Source of the DNA: Chloroflexota bacterium
Lineage (GTDB): Bacteria > Chloroflexota > Anaerolineae > Anaerolineales > UBA11858
Length of the DNA stretch: 12,392 nt
Direction: 5' to 3'
Assembly: GCA_030666985.1 (NCBI GenBank)
Contig: DAOUWT010000056.1
Coordinates: forward strand, 1 to 12,392
Both the position numbers and the translations under genes were made by a program. The notes below the pieces were generated by a model. The model worked only from the letters and a program-made list of their open reading frames with translations, searched no databases and was not told where the DNA came from. Each line of letters begins with the position of its first letter. The stretch's first letter is position 1. Below are positions 1-5,170 of this stretch, in pieces.

Positions 1-126
1 ACTTTCTGGGGTTTGTGTACTCGCTTGTATTCCAAGTTGACCGCTCATACGCTTTGCATCTATATCAATCGTCTATTGGGAAAACCTGACTTCCTCCAAA
101 TCAAGGCCCTGGCTTTTCCTAACTAG
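1..126 (+). CDS. C-terminal fragment of a probable transposase (IS982-like)
   Basis: An open frame enters from the left edge and stops with TAG at 124-126, giving 41 residues. The readable segments LTAHTLCIYINRLLG and FLQIKALAFPN resemble the C-terminal end of DDE transposases that I associate, from memory, with IS982-like elements of cyanobacteria and Chloroflexota. Neither the catalytic acids nor the start is in the window, so intactness cannot be judged. No terminal inverted repeat could be paired because the other end is missing. Only about 15 bases separate the stop from a heptamer repeat block, so the element ends next to or inside intergenic repeats. The transposase call is fairly likely; the family name is tentative. 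Confidence 0.5.
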   Translation, partial: TFWGLCTRLYSKLTAHTLCIYINRLLGKPDFLQIKALAFPN

Positions 127-141
127 CATAAGACCCTACTA

Positions 142-190
142 GGTATTAGGTACTAGGTATTAGGTACTAGGTATTAGGTATTAGGGATTG
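142..190. repeat. Heptamer tandem repeat block (GGTATTA / GGTACTA)
   Basis: Six 7-bp units in perfect register cover 142-183: GGTATTA, GGTACTA, GGTATTA, GGTACTA, GGTATTA, GGTATTA, followed by the variant GGGATTG at 184-190. This is the pattern of the short tandemly repeated repetitive (STRR) sequences known from intergenic regions of cyanobacteria and other bacteria. Positions 169-196 match 8597-8624 perfectly on the opposite strand. A stop codon (TAA) for the extended holA frame lies at 174-176. Confidence 0.85.
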
Positions 191-204
191 GTGTCATGTT
201 CTCT

Positions 205-429
205 GTATCTTCTGTATCCTTTGCATCTTCTGGTTCTTTTGCATCCTTTGCATCTTCTGGTTCTTCTGCATCCTTTGGTTCTTTTGCATCCTTTGCATCT
301 TCTGGTTTTTCTGCACCCTTTGGTTCTTTTGCATCCTTTGCATCTTCTGGTTCTTCTGCACCCTTTGGTTCTTTTGCATCCTTTGCATCTTCTGGCTCTT
401 CTGCATCCTTTGGTTCTTTTGCATCCTCT
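205..429. repeat. Minisatellite: 25 units of 9 bp with a 45-bp higher-order period
   Basis: Twenty-five 9-bp units run without a break. The unit types are GCATCCTTT, GCATCTTCT, GGTTCTTCT, GGTTCTTTT and close variants. Between 241 and 420 they are organised as four 45-bp blocks of five units each (241-285, 286-330, 331-375, 376-420) that differ by a few C/T changes, which suggests growth by unequal exchange or slippage. On the minus strand, in the holA frame just after its stop, the array reads as tripeptides of the form (K/E)(E/D)(P/A), for example KEPKDAEEPEDAKDA. The 9-bp period keeps every frame open, so the open frame alone does not prove coding. Confidence 0.9.
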
Positions 430-431
430 GC

Positions 432-1412
432 CTACGCTGTAAGCTCCGCAATCAACATATCCATAGCCAAGGTTGGTTCGATTTTGCCGGTTTTGATGTC
501 TTCGTCGATTTCCAGGAGTTGGTGGTAGATTTTTTCTAAGGTTTTGAGGGTAAAGTAACGCGTTTGGGGGAGGAGTTTTTTGATGGGGTAAGGGTGAACG
601 CCCATTTTCTTGGCGATGTTCTGGTAGCTGGCGCGGGGATTCTCGTCTAGCATTTCTCGAACTTGGATGAGGAGGCGAAATTGGCGGATGATCATCCCAT
701 AAAGCTGGAGGGGGTGATTCTCTGCCAGCAGGCGGTGCAACATGCGGAGAGCTTTTTCCCCGTTCCTGTAGCCGATGGCGTCCACCATGTCAAAGACATC
801 GCCCAAACGGACATCGGGGGTTAGTAAATCTACATCCTCGGCGGTCACGGGGCGTTGGAAATTGGCATAGGTAATTAATTTTTCAATCTCCTTGGCCGCC
901 ATGCGCGGGTCTTCTTCTACCAAGACCGCTAGCCGGGCCGCTCCCTGGCGGGAGAATTCCCCGCCCAGGGACTTGGCCTGATCCTGTATCCACATGGTCA
1001 TATTATGCCCTTTGGGAAGGGAAAAAGCCTTAATGTAGGCTCTCCCTTTTTGTCCCTGCGCCCATTTCATCAGCCAATGGCCAGGCTTGAGATTGCTCTC
1101 AACTTTCAGCACGCAAGCTGTGGAGGGGGGGATAGTTTCCAGCGCGGAGAGAAATTTTTTCCTTTGCCCTTTCCCTGTGGATAATTTGATGGGATTTATC
1201 AGAATAACCACCCGCCTGTCCGCCAAAAATGGCATAGCGTGGGTAATTGCGGTCAACTCTCGGAGTGATATGGACGCCCCATCAAGGGTAGTGACGTTCA
1301 TATCCGCGCTGCCAGATTCGGCCACTCTGGCTTTGAACCTGTTGGCCGCTCCCTGGAGGGCGTATTCGTCATCTCCGTAAAAGAGGTAAATGGTGGGGGG
1401 GGATTTGCTCAT
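432..1412 (-). CDS. holA: DNA polymerase III subunit delta
   Basis: The 326-residue product has the length and layout of bacterial HolA, the clamp-loader subunit that opens the beta sliding clamp in the replisome. Near the N-terminus, IYLFYGDDEYAL matches the family's usual 'YG(E/D)(D/E)xYL' start, and MPFLADRRVVIL around residues 60-71 is the typical strand before the clamp-interacting part. The C-terminal third (LLAENHPLQLYGMIIRQFRLL, then a DIKTGKIEPTLAMDMLI helix) is the conserved collar domain. It lies 19 bases downstream of the Dam-like gene and is probably the last gene of the leftward block. No strong Shine-Dalgarno precedes the ATG. The gene is more GC-rich than its two upstream neighbours. 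Its TAG stop is followed at once, in frame, by the 9-bp repeat array. Confidence 0.93.
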   Translation of the reverse strand: MSKSPPTIYLFYGDDEYALQGAANRFKARVAESGSADMNVTTLDGASISLRELTAITHAMPFLADRRVVILINPIKLSTGKGQRKKFLSALETIPPSTACVLKVESNLKPGHWLMKWAQGQKGRAYIKAFSLPKGHNMTMWIQDQAKSLGGEFSRQGAARLAVLVEEDPRMAAKEIEKLITYANFQRPVTAEDVDLLTPDVRLGDVFDMVDAIGYRNGEKALRMLHRLLAENHPLQLYGMIIRQFRLLIQVREMLDENPRASYQNIAKKMGVHPYPIKKLLPQTRYFTLKTLEKIYHQLLEIDEDIKTGKIEPTLAMDMLIAELTA

Positions 1413-1431
1413 GGTAGAGATCGCAAGATAT

Positions 1432-2022
1432 TTATAAATTTAGAGGCATTTGCTTTCGGTTCTTTTTAGGCCCGATAACTTCTTCCATTAGAGGGCGGAT
1501 ATTTACAACTGCCCCATGATAAATAAAAACATCATAAAAATTTTGATAGTTATTACCCCAATATATGGCTGCACAAGCCATTGGAGCTCCTTTGCCGCCT
1601 TCTTTGCCATTTTCTAAGAATTTTAATCTAGTATCATAAAGAAAAGCAATAGCAGTCGCTCTTCCAAATACATGTTTTTTCCAATGACCGGTATTTGCTG
1701 CTACTGGTACTAGAGCAATGACCTCTGACCCATATATTTGGTGTGCATCCGCGCAGCGTTTCAACCAGTCATTAATAGAAGTCCCACTTTCGCTGTCGTA
1801 TCCATAAGGGGGATTGACGTATATCGTGGGGAAATCCCAAGATTCCAAAAGGCCGTCTTGACTTGGTAGTTTATACTCGGTTTCAGCATCAACAATGGAA
1901 AATTCATTAGAACATGGGTCTAAATCAATCTTTCCACCAAAGACTTTTCTAACAGCTTTGACATATTTTGGCGGGGTACCCCAATCTTTTTTATCTGAAC
2001 TATTGCTTCTACCTGCTGTCAT
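1432..2022 (-). CDS. Dam-like DNA N6-adenine methyltransferase (PF05869 type)
   Basis: The 196-residue product carries the marks of the phage-type Dam family (PF05869): DWGTPPKYV at 13-21, DLDPCSN at 33-39, the catalytic NPPYG at 70-74 and a GAPMACAAIYWG strand at 145-156. It should transfer methyl groups from S-adenosylmethionine to adenine in DNA. The target site cannot be read from sequence; family members are often GATC-specific. I chose the ATG at 2020-2022 because it overlaps the TGA of the endonuclease gene as ATGA and has a G-rich Shine-Dalgarno just upstream. An ATG at 2041-2043 would add seven residues. The gene is AT-rich compared with holA. Pairing with the upstream gene suggests the protective half of a restriction-modification system, although members of this family are also common as orphan phage methylases. 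Confidence 0.87.
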   Translation of the reverse strand: MTAGRSNSSDKKDWGTPPKYVKAVRKVFGGKIDLDPCSNEFSIVDAETEYKLPSQDGLLESWDFPTIYVNPPYGYDSESGTSINDWLKRCADAHQIYGSEVIALVPVAANTGHWKKHVFGRATAIAFLYDTRLKFLENGKEGGKGAPMACAAIYWGNNYQNFYDVFIYHGAVVNIRPLMEEVIGPKKNRKQMPLNL

Positions 2023-3161
2023 AAATTTGCCCCCATTCCCCATTTCTTATCTCTTAAGGTATAAAGTTCTGCTTTAATCTGCTTTATATCTTTTACAGAT
2101 GGTGTGATAATGTTAAACCACCTCTCAATCTTTTCTTTATTTTCATTGAAATAATTTACTAATTCCCAATGAGCTAAGAAATTCATCTTAACTTTTGTGA
2201 ATTGGTTACTGGCTTTGTCAGGGCCATAACTTTCTAAAAATGCTTTTTTAATATTGCTGTATTCTTTTGGGGCATCAATTAATAATTCTTCTACAAATGT
2301 TGTAATACCCTCATCAGTTAAGAAAATCAATCTATCATAAGATTGATTTAATACTTTCATTTCTTTATTCTGATCTTCTGTGCTAAACCAATTTCCATGA
2401 TTACTAACCACACCCACGGTATAAATAAAATCTCGAACCAGGTAGACATCATCTGTATTGATAAACTCTTCAAGTAAATTAGAATACGGGCCTGTATTAA
2501 ATATTTTCCTATCAATATAAATTATTCCATAAATCTCCCCTGTAGATAATCTGACTTTCTGAAGAGAGGATACAGATCGTGCTACATAAGCTCCTTGTTT
2601 AGCTTTTTCAATAGTTTGGGGGCCTTTCTTCATTCCACCTTCTACTCCAACTCTTTTACATTCAAAAATGGCATAAGGAGAAATGCTTTGTTCTGTAATA
2701 TTAACCACAAAGCTTTTTTCATTAAATTCAGAAATTGATGCAACTAGGTAAGTATCATTGCTAAATGCTATAGTACAAGAATTTCTTAATATTCCATGAA
2801 CAGACAACAAAGTATTATTGCTTCTTTGAAATTTCGACGTGTTGATTTTTTTCGCTAATTCTTTAAGCAATCTATAAGCCGTCAAAGATTTTCCATTATT
2901 CGGATATTCAATTGACCATTGAGAAATAATTGGATGAAATGAATATTCAACATTATGAGTTATGGCTGAATTACCGTATTCGGGAATTCTGGTTTCAATT
3001 GAAATTGAGTTACTTAGTTCCCATGATTTCAATAGATAGAATGTAATTATTTCTACAATAGTTCCCAACGCCCTACCAGCAGCCTTTTTTGAAGAACTTG
3101 CGTAGCCAAATACATCTTTAGTCAAAGCTTTTTGTAACTCATCAACAGATTTATATGACAT
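2019..3161 (-). CDS. Putative type II restriction endonuclease, PD-(D/E)XK-like
   Basis: I do not recognise the exact family of this 380-residue protein. The centre carries IFECKRVG (E167-C-K169) after a hydrophobic strand, followed by a basic, glycine-rich stretch and a QGAYVAR helix. This fits the D/E-X-K half of a PD-(D/E)XK nuclease site. A helix around residues 30-43 with E37 (GRALGTIVEIITFYLL) resembles the extra acidic helix of such enzymes. I cannot place the first aspartate with confidence. The start is four bases after the DUF6391 stop, with an AGG-containing ribosome site, and the end overlaps the methyltransferase start by ATGA. That coupling to an adenine methylase is the strongest argument for a restriction role. 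The gene is strongly AT-rich with no transmembrane segment, which points to horizontal acquisition. A non-restriction nuclease partner remains possible. Confidence 0.65.
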   Translation of the reverse strand: MSYKSVDELQKALTKDVFGYASSSKKAAGRALGTIVEIITFYLLKSWELSNSISIETRIPEYGNSAITHNVEYSFHPIISQWSIEYPNNGKSLTAYRLLKELAKKINTSKFQRSNNTLLSVHGILRNSCTIAFSNDTYLVASISEFNEKSFVVNITEQSISPYAIFECKRVGVEGGMKKGPQTIEKAKQGAYVARSVSSLQKVRLSTGEIYGIIYIDRKIFNTGPYSNLLEEFINTDDVYLVRDFIYTVGVVSNHGNWFSTEDQNKEMKVLNQSYDRLIFLTDEGITTFVEELLIDAPKEYSNIKKAFLESYGPDKASNQFTKVKMNFLAHWELVNYFNENKEKIERWFNIITPSVKDIKQIKAELYTLRDKKWGMGANL

Positions 3162-3165
3162 ATAC

Positions 3166-3663
3166 TTAACCTTGAGTACTAATCCGGTGAGCGGTCATCT
3201 CTCCCCTCTTGTGGCGGGAGATTTCGACCACTTCTAACCCTTGGGGGATACCGCTGGTGGTGAGGTGTTTCTGGATGAACGGCCCCAGGGGACGGGAAAG
3301 CATCAGTGCCAGCGTAGCCAAGACCGCCACCCTGGGAATACGTTCCATTTTGTCACGCGGCTTTTCTCCAACACCCATCATCCCCACCGCTCCCGCCAAG
3401 CCGGCCATTGTTCCCGAAGCGACCATGTTCGTGCCGCAATTGGCATGGATAGCCAGTTCCTGCCGTCCCGACCGCAGGGCCTGGAGGGCGCCTTCAACCA
3501 CTTCCCGGAGTTCTTCAGTGGAGATTTCTCCCATTATCCAAAATCCGCGCCAGTCGGAATGCCCGGCAAAGGCCCGCTTAGGATAACGTGAGTTCAAAAA
3601 GTTCATGGTAGCGTGTTCCAGGCCGTGGTTGCGTCTCGTGCGTGAGAATGTGTCAATGAGCAT
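3166..3663 (-). CDS. DUF6391 family protein
   Basis: The 165-residue product resembles the uncharacterised DUF6391 family, which I know from Chloroflexota and cyanobacteria. The N-terminal motif RNHGLEHAT (11-19), the GFWIMGEISTEE segment (40-51) and HANCGTN (73-79) look like the conserved core. Hydrophobic stretches at about 81-98 (glycine and alanine-rich) and 111-130 could be membrane segments, so a membrane-associated protein is plausible. The function is unknown. H13-x-x-E16-H17 has the form HXXEH, the inverted zinc motif of some metallopeptidases, and H73/C76 could add ligands; this is speculation from pattern only. The gene heads the leftward block and has an AAGGA ribosome site about 11 bases before the ATG. 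A large inverted repeat lies in its upstream region. Confidence 0.75.
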   Translation of the reverse strand: MLIDTFSRTRRNHGLEHATMNFLNSRYPKRAFAGHSDWRGFWIMGEISTEELREVVEGALQALRSGRQELAIHANCGTNMVASGTMAGLAGAVGMMGVGEKPRDKMERIPRVAVLATLALMLSRPLGPFIQKHLTTSGIPQGLEVVEISRHKRGEMTAHRISTQG

Positions 3664-3684
3664 AATGGTGTTAGTCCTTTTTGT

Positions 3685-3750
3685 CCCCCAGGAACGCGGT
3701 TCCTCGTCCCTCTACGGGGATGCTTCGCAAAGGAACCGCGTTCCTAGGGG
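3685..3750. repeat. 15-bp perfect inverted repeat (large hairpin)
   Basis: AGGAACGCGGTTCCT (3690-3704) is the exact reverse complement of AGGAACCGCGTTCCT (3731-3745), separated by 26 bases. C and G runs just outside extend the stem after one mismatch. No T-run follows on either strand, so this is not a simple intrinsic terminator. It sits in the presumed leader of the DUF6391 gene. It may be a dispersed palindromic (REP- or MITE-like) repeat or a regulatory hairpin. Confidence 0.8.
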
Positions 3751-3924
3751 TTACAGGGGTTTCTAATTGCCGTTGGTCACGGTGGCTATTCTACTAGACT
3801 AGGCCGTTAAAGTCTATCAAACTACTGGAGGTATCCAGGGCAATCGCATTTGACATCAAACGCATAGTGAAGGTTTCCAAACCGAACGGAGGCGCGTCAC
3901 CCCTCACTCTTCCTAAATCTACGG

Positions 3925-3930
3925 TATAAT
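3925..3930 (+). promoter_or_regulatory. Possible -10 box for the toxin-antitoxin-like pair
   Basis: A perfect TATAAT lies 116 bases before the ATG of the downstream gene. The sequence 16-18 bases upstream has no good match to TTGACA, so the promoter call rests on the -10 hexamer alone. If it is used, the leader would contain the 12-bp inverted repeat at 3976-4008. Confidence 0.3.
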
Positions 3931-3975
3931 TTCCTTGTAGCAAAAATGGTATCATCTCAAAAACGGGGACAAAGT

Positions 3976-4008
3976 CTTCCGAAGTTTGCACTACAAAAAC
4001 TTCGGAAG
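3976..4008. repeat. 12-bp perfect inverted repeat upstream of the TA-like pair
   Basis: CTTCCGAAGTTT (3976-3987) pairs exactly with AAACTTCGGAAG (3997-4008) across a 9-base spacer. It lies 38 bases before the start of the DUF6922-type gene and is not followed by a T-run. Its place between the possible -10 box and the first gene would suit an operator or leader hairpin. A dispersed palindromic repeat is the other likely explanation. Confidence 0.7.
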
Positions 4009-4046
4009 TCTCAGCCCCACCCCCAAAAATCGAGAAAAAGACTTAC

Positions 4047-4328
4047 ATGCCCTATCACACACGCCTTGATATCTCGTCATTAATACCAGAATCACTCGCA
4101 CCCTTTTTCCAGGAGTACGACCTGGCGAGTCTTGACTTGCAGCGGTCTGCGGCCACGATCATCGAACGCACACTGCAATATGGCAACCGCGCTGAAATTC
4201 GCTGGCTCTTCCACGTTTACTCACGGGAAGAGATAGCTGCCTGGATACGCCAGTGGGGGAGCTATGGATTACCCGAACCGCATCTGACCTTCTGGAAATT
4301 AGTGCTTGATCTGTCTGAGGAGACATGA
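4047..4328 (+). CDS. DUF6922-type protein, probable antitoxin partner
   Basis: The 93-residue product resembles small DUF6922 proteins, which commonly sit directly upstream of AbiEii/AbiGii nucleotidyltransferases. The recognisable core runs from about residue 35: SAATIIERTLQYGNRAEIRWLF, then SREEIAAWIRQWGSYGLPEPHLTFWKLVL, with a family-like pattern of helices ending in a tryptophan/leucine-rich strand. There is no signal peptide or membrane segment, so it should be cytosolic. Its TGA overlaps the downstream start within ATGATG, which implies translational coupling. An antitoxin role is inferred from the gene order, not from a known inhibitory motif. The ribosome site before its ATG is weak. 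It could alternatively be an adaptor that regulates the nucleotidyltransferase. Confidence 0.75.
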   Translation: MPYHTRLDISSLIPESLAPFFQEYDLASLDLQRSAATIIERTLQYGNRAEIRWLFHVYSREEIAAWIRQWGSYGLPEPHLTFWKLVLDLSEET

Positions 4329-4987
4329 TGGTCACTCACTCTAAAGAACACATTTTTTGGGAGACAGTAACCTCGAAAATGCGCCAAGTGATGATATCCT
4401 TTGCTCAGACCGAAATCGGCGCCCATTTCTATTTGGCAGGAGGCACGGCTCTTTCTATCCAACTAGGTCACCGCCGCTCATTCGATTTAGATTTCTTCTC
4501 ACCAACCGTAGATATCCCCTCCGTCCGCCAACCCCTGGCAGACGCTCTAAAACCTTTTGAACCTATCTTGACTGATACATCTTGGGGTAACTTGGTTTTC
4601 CTGGCAAGTGGTGTGCGGGTTGGCTTTTACGGCTATGGTTATCCTTTAGTCTCCCCCTTTACTATTGCAGATAATGTGCGGTTAGCAGGTATGGCCGATA
4701 TTGGTTTGATGAAATTAGATGCGTTGCTGGCACGCGCCAGCCGGAAAGATTTCCATGACCTTTATGCCATTTGCCAGAAGATGTCCCTGGGAGAACTGCT
4801 TGATTTAGCCCCACAAAAATACACTGGCATCCGCGATTTTGAAGTTCAGATAGCCAAGCGTTTGGCCTTTTTTGAACGCGCAGAACAAGAAGAGCCACCC
4901 TCTTTGATCGAAGAGGTCTCCTGGGAAACAGTAAAAACATTTTTCCGTCAACAAACTGCTGGCCTGGGTAAAAGCTGGCTGACTTAG
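4325..4987 (+). CDS. AbiEii/AbiGii-family nucleotidyltransferase (probable toxin)
   Basis: The 220-residue product has the hallmarks of the AbiEii/AbiGii (type IV toxin) nucleotidyltransferase family. The nucleotide-binding motif is FYLAGGTALSIQLGHR at 35-50. The metal-binding pair D54 and D56 lies in RRSFDLDFF. The third motif is MKLDALLARASRKDFHDLY at 129-147, with K130 and D142/D145. Characterised relatives modify tRNA or other RNA with nucleotides and cause abortive infection or growth arrest; whether this one does is unknown. All key residues appear present, so it is probably active. The listed start is the first ATG of ATGATG. The second ATG at 4328-4330 is better spaced from the GAGGAG at 4317-4322 and may be the true start. 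The gene follows its partner with overlapping codons. Confidence 0.85.
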   Translation: MMVTHSKEHIFWETVTSKMRQVMISFAQTEIGAHFYLAGGTALSIQLGHRRSFDLDFFSPTVDIPSVRQPLADALKPFEPILTDTSWGNLVFLASGVRVGFYGYGYPLVSPFTIADNVRLAGMADIGLMKLDALLARASRKDFHDLYAICQKMSLGELLDLAPQKYTGIRDFEVQIAKRLAFFERAEQEEPPSLIEEVSWETVKTFFRQQTAGLGKSWLT

Positions 4988-5067
4988 CCCTCCCGCCTCG
5001 GAGTGGAATCCGGGACGACTGCCGTTCCCCCTTGAGCGAGGCAGAATTGAATTAGGAATCCGGGGAC

Positions 5068-5095
5068 TTGCCCACTTTCAAACCCATGCTATAAT
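5068..5095 (+). promoter_or_regulatory. Sigma70-type promoter for the kinase-like/LysM unit
   Basis: TTGCCC (5068-5073) and a perfect TATAAT (5090-5095) are separated by 16 bases. The predicted transcription start, near 5102, falls just before an ATG at 5105. That ATG could only be used leaderless, which favours the internal ATG at 5171 as the translation start. Confidence 0.6.
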
Positions 5096-5110
5096 CTAAT
5101 TGCAATGCAA

Positions 5111-5138
5111 CACGCCTCACGTTTCACTCATCACTCCT
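5111..5138. repeat. Short degenerate heptamer block (CACNNNT)
   Basis: Four 7-bp units stand in register: CACGCCT, CACGTTT, CACTCAT, CACTCCT. They resemble the intergenic heptamer repeats at 142-190 and 8603-8637 in period but not in unit sequence. Their presence here suggests that the first 22 codons available to the kinase-like gene are really leader DNA. Confidence 0.55.
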
Positions 5139-5170
5139 CATATAACCTTGAGCCAAGAGACATAACGACT

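Larger units (their letters stand above)
3664..4046. other. Divergent intergenic region with two inverted repeats
   Basis: This 383-base stretch separates the leftward DUF6391 block from the rightward toxin-antitoxin-like pair. It holds a 15-bp inverted repeat (3690-3704 with 3731-3745), a TATAAT hexamer at 3925-3930 and a 12-bp inverted repeat (3976-3987 with 3997-4008). A GTG-started open frame of 65 codons on the minus strand (3794-3991) has no ribosome site and no recognisable motif, so I do not call it a gene. I found no convincing promoter for the DUF6391 gene. Confidence 0.6.

Noticed and set aside
205..429. CRISPR-like array
   Set aside because: Units are contiguous 9-mers with no spacers and no cas genes are near.
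188..528. Open frames of 84-110 codons on both strands across the 9-bp array
   Set aside because: They are by-products of a 9-bp repeat that contains no stop codons. Their sequences are pure low complexity and they have no ribosome site.
3794..3991. GTG-started 65-codon frame on the minus strand
   Set aside because: It starts inside the 12-bp inverted repeat, has no Shine-Dalgarno and shows no recognisable motif.
4988..5067. Possible terminator after the AbiEii gene (GCCTCG with CGAGGC)
   Set aside because: The six-base stem has a long loop and no T-run follows.
5105..5170. Extended N-terminus of the kinase-like protein from an ATG at 5105
   Set aside because: The ATG lies about three bases after the predicted transcription start, and the added codons fall in a heptamer repeat block. 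The ATG at 5171 leads straight into the membrane part.
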